A DNA stretch of 64,000 bases, taken from assembly GCA_033977485.1 (NCBI GenBank), contig CM066983.1:107413580-107477579 (forward strand), given 5' to 3'. Every line of letters starts with the position of its first letter. Position 1 is the first letter of the stretch. Positions 60,942 through 64,000 of the stretch are shown here, piece after piece. This DNA comes from Hydrangea macrophylla (Eukaryota; Streptophyta; Magnoliopsida; Cornales; Hydrangeaceae). Below the pieces are notes generated by a model, which was not told where the DNA came from, made no database searches, and saw only the letters and a list, made by a program, of their open reading frames with translations. The translations under genes and the position numbers were made by a program.

Positions 60942-60958
60942 GGCTCGTGCTGATAACG

Positions 60959-61359
60959 TGTTATAAAACTAATAATAAAGCAAGCACACGAATAAATAAT
61001 AACACAAAAGGGACACAGTATTGTCAGGTGGTTCGGCAATTTGCCTACGTCCACTGTGGAGGGGGATCACCTTTGATTATTGATGGAACTAAACAACTCA
61101 AGAACTCACTGCCCAGTATATCTAAATACTGATATTATATCTCACTGTTTTTCTCTCTGTATTTCTTTTGTTTCTTCTCTATGTCTTCTTCGTTGAGTAA
61201 GCACTCAATTTATAGACACATTTACAATCACCAAGCATTAAATGAGGAGACACAAATGACAATGCTAGATGTAGGCTTTTTGACTTAGGTGGACATTCAC
61301 CTTTTTCACTTTCACATTTTCACCTTTTTCACTTTCACATTTTCACTTATTTCACAACA
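60959..61359 (-). repeat. Copia C 5' LTR
   Basis: 401 bp with the same ends as the 3' LTR but only two copies of the 22-bp unit. The primer-binding site lies directly inside it. Confidence 0.95.
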
Positions 61360-61476
61360 GGACCAATGTTTTATATGTAGTTATTTTCTCTAAATTGTGG
61401 GGTTGATTTTTTGGACCAACATATTACACATAGTTTTTTTTTTTCAAATTGGGACCTTATAATTTAGAGAGAGAAG

Positions 61477-61518
<42 letters not shown>

Positions 61519-61763
61519 AGGGGAATGGGGTGAAGTTATTCACTTTTTTTAGATCAGGGGGTGTACTCGAAAATGGGTCATAGTTGAGGGGGTGTTTTTG
61601 CAATTCAGACCAAGGGTATATCCGTCATTTCATTACTTCCGTTAACGGCGTTTGAGACTAAATAATTTTTGCTAGTTGAGGGGGTGAAGTTGTTCACTTT
61701 TTAAAATCAGGGAGTGTACTAAAAAACGGGTCATAGTTGAGGGGGTGTTTTTGCATTTAACCA

Positions 61764-61859
61764 TTTCTGGTCATAGCATGGCTTGATCATTGTAATTGAG
61801 AGTTAGTGACCTGAACATGGTGATACTATCAATCTTTGACATAGATATGCAGCAGCCCC
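61764..61859 (+). repeat. 96-bp direct repeat, right copy
   Basis: Begins directly after the right end of the TIR element and matches 52738-52833 at 94 of 96 positions. Confidence 0.93.
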
Positions 61860-62759
61860 AACTAATTAATTAACCACTCCTATTAGAATGTACTACCAGT
61901 ATCAATTAAATGATGATGAAATTGATATTTGTCGGTATTCATACAAACACACACACATGTATGTGTATTTCTTTATTTTTTCGAATTCTTCTTAAAGGTA
62001 TGCATCAACTGTATAATTGACCAATCGTGATATATATATATATATATATATACACACAATTAGGAACACACAAACACTTGGAATTCCATTAAGATGACAT
62101 GCAAATTATGCAATATTATTATTGCTCTAAAAAGGTGCTTTTGAAGAGCCCTTAATTTTAAGGGTAGTCTAGTTGGAATTCCTTAGAGTGCGCCATGTCA
62201 TATCCAATATTGATGGTTTGAGGGTGATTGCTAGTATCCATGGATCTATCAAACCGGGTCAGTCATTTGGCCAATTTTAAAGGGATTTACCATGTCATTC
62301 AAGGGCTTATTCAGAATGTTGGGTTGAACTTGAGGTGGGTTGGAAAAATAAATAGTGGTGACTTATTAAGGGACTCAATTTTTTTTTTTTAGTCTATTTA
62401 TACATATATTTTGAATTTTTTTGGTGTATTAATGAAATTTTGTACTCCGTACTACATATGTAGATATATAAAGTTTTTGAGTCTAATCATATGTATTTAA
62501 GGAGTGGGTTGTAGCCTTCAGAGTTATCTAAATTTACTCGCCGAGTTGAATCTATAGACTAGGCTAAAGCACAATATAAATTTTTTTCCCTAAAAATTTG
62601 CACTGGGCTATAGCCTGGGCCTGCATTGCCCCACAGACGCCCTTGATGTCATTAAAATAAACTTCATTTTAAAGAGGACTTTGTCAAAAAAAAAAAAAAA
62701 TTGTATCACTCATTCAATATATATACATATATATTTTTTTAAAACACTCATTCAATACT
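61860..62759. other. Intergenic sequence
   Basis: AT-rich, with a (TA)n run at about 62031-62052 and an A run near 62686-62700. No gene or transposon end was recognised. Confidence 0.5.
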
Positions 62760-62946
62760 GAGTAATGCTATGTCTTTCAAATTTTCATCTCAAAAGTACT
62801 TCCTAAATGATGTGACAGTGTGAGCTACGTGAACAACTTCGAATCAAAATTCAACTGGTCCCACTATATTAGATCTGGCTCCACTGCCACATCATTTGAA
62901 AAACAGTACTTTTGAAATAAAAATTTAGAAAAACATGACACTACTC
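62760..62946. mobile_element. GAGTAATG-family MITE, copy 3
   Basis: The left arm GAGTAATGCTATGTCTTTC and the right arm ending AACATGACACTACTC pair imperfectly, as do TCAAAAGTACTTCC and CAGTACTTTTGA inside. Length 187 bp. Confidence 0.75.
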
Positions 62947-64000
62947 TTCAATATTATGGATAGTATTGGTTGGTTTATTTGGTTTAATGGGAATTAACTT
63001 ATGCGACTATTAATCCGACATGTTTTAGAAATAATACTGCATAGATTTGAAAATTCTTACAACAGAGAAATGTTCTTCAACTTAGACTGCTTCAAACCAT
63101 TGTTATCGAGAAATACAACAAGTGATTTTCATTAACCAACTCCAATATATATTTCCAAACTTGTCTTACTCGTTGATCTCCAGCATTTTTAATCAGATGG
63201 ACAATGAAATCTAGCATCAACAAATACAGAAAATACAACAAGAAATCCTTGGTTTTTTTTTTTTTGGCTAAGAACAAGAAATCCTAGTTGAATCCGAATA
63301 CTTGGTCTAGCCTATGCATCAATACTTTAACCACATCGAATTCAAAGTAAGCTCACCGAAAAATTTCCTCTCTCTCTCTCTCTCTCTCTAATTTAATAAG
63401 GAAAATGACAGATTATAATTTTGGTGTTTGCCTTGGAGTAATTCCAACTTATTTGCCTATTCAAGGCCCAAGTAGGCAGATCAAACTTGACACTTAAATA
63501 TAGGTTGATCTACTTCAAAAATTCAAAGGATTAACCTTGAACTGGCCTCTCCTTGACAAATTTGTAATCTTATTTCCACTCTGAGAGGGAGGTAACACGT
63601 GCTTGTCATTTTGACCCCCAAAAAAAAAAAAAATTAATAATAAAATTGTAAGTTAAACTTGCCTATAGGTTTCTAGCTAGTTAGTAGTCCAAGGTTAAGA
63701 GGAAGGCACCAATGTAACATGTCATTTGCCTTGTCGCATTTCATCTCTCTCTCGAACACATGAGGCCGGCCCCCCTTAATGAGTTTCCAACGTGTTCCAT
63801 TCCAAAGAAAGACGAACAGCAAATTAAACGTGTTCCACTCCAAGGCCAACAAAGTGGTAATCCCACCAAATTCCCCTCTTTAGCTTAATTAGTTAAATGG
63901 ACATAGATTTTTTCGAATCCACAAAAGTTAAGTGCTTTAATTTACTTACCACAAAGGAGTAAAGTTAATTAGAAATGTCAATTAATTGCAGGTAAGACAA
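62947..64000. other. Intergenic sequence to the window end
   Basis: AT-rich with a (CT)n microsatellite at about 63369-63390 and short A and T runs. Open frames are short and carry no recognisable motif. Confidence 0.5.

Larger units (their letters stand above)
54841..61359 (-). mobile_element. Ty1/copia retrotransposon C, nearly complete
   Basis: A 6519-bp element. LTRs are 54841-55266 (426 bp) and 60959-61359 (401 bp), with TG...CA ends and about a dozen substitutions between them plus a change in copy number of a 22-bp repeat. A perfect 5-bp TSD, GGACC, lies at 54836-54840 and 61360-61364. The primer-binding site is CGTTATCAGCACGAGCC (60942-60958, minus strand), different from the TGGTATCAGAGC of elements A and B. 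The polypurine tract AAGGGGGAG abuts the 3' LTR at 55267. The leader of about 780 bp contains a perfect hairpin and a tRNA-like segment, listed separately. Confidence 0.95.
52838..61763. mobile_element. TIR element inflated by nested insertions
   Basis: The left end (GGGTTAATTTCAAAAACACC, then CCTCAACTATGACCC) and the right end read inverted (TGGTTAAATGCAAAAACACC, then CCTCAACTATGACCC) are terminal inverted repeats. Arms extend to about 53110 on the left and from about 61480 on the right, where GA/CT runs face each other. Between the arms lie a GAGTAAT MITE, a copia solo LTR and copia element C. The uninterrupted element was probably a non-autonomous MULE-like unit of well under 2 kb. Confidence 0.6.

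Overview
The window is nuclear DNA of a flowering plant, probably a eudicot or another broad-leaved angiosperm. The evidence is two interrupted host genes with GT-AG introns and plant-type products, an AT-rich background with many CT/GA and TA microsatellites, and a dense population of plant transposon families (Ty1/copia, Ty3/gypsy solo LTRs, Helitrons, MULE-, hAT- and Harbinger-like MITEs, an RTE-type LINE fragment). Nothing bacterial, viral or organellar was found. Similarity calls are from memory of the families; all coordinates, splice sites, reading-frame sums and target-site duplications (TSDs) were read directly from the sequence.

Two host genes, both on the minus strand, account for all recognisable host coding sequence. 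(1) A DPB-like E2F dimerisation partner, 9 exons between 16549 and 8622, joining in frame to 351 codons. (2) An organellar (bacterial-type) histidyl-tRNA synthetase, 11 exons between 44923 and 22588, joining in frame to 526 codons. The second gene spreads 1.58 kb of coding sequence over 22.3 kb because intron 8 holds an antisense 5.1-kb copia element, intron 10 a sense 5.4-kb copia element and intron 4 a 1.2-kb terminal-inverted-repeat element. All 20 splice sites across the two genes remain GT-AG and in phase, so both genes look functional.

Layout: 1-3775 AT-rich sequence, then a decayed Helitron (helicase C-terminus and 3' hairpin) split by a 2.1-kb gypsy solo LTR; 4596-7054 a second gypsy solo LTR; 7124-7715 an hAT-like MITE; 8622-16549 the DPB gene, with MITEs and a LINE tail in its introns; 16986-21307 a MITE-rich intergenic block; 22588-44923 the HisRS gene; 45152-52631 MITEs, a probable non-autonomous Helitron and an hAT MITE with a perfect TSD; 52738-61859 a nested cluster. 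In that cluster a TIR element, bordered by a near-identical 96-bp direct repeat, contains a MITE, a copia solo LTR and a nearly complete copia element. The segment 61860-64000 is unremarkable apart from one MITE.

The most unusual structures are: (a) a 67-bp perfect inverted repeat with a 6-nt loop abutting the primer-binding site of the 54841-61359 copia element; (b) a tRNA-like segment with perfect A- and B-box matches, a 10-bp closing stem and an immediate T-run in the leader of the same element, on the opposite strand; (c) arrays of a 10-bp palindrome, CAGTCGACTG in one solo LTR and CGATCG-centred words in the other, often spaced about 20-21 bp; (d) the 96-bp duplication flanking the nested cluster; and (e) an in-frame duplication of half a zinc knuckle in one copia gag.
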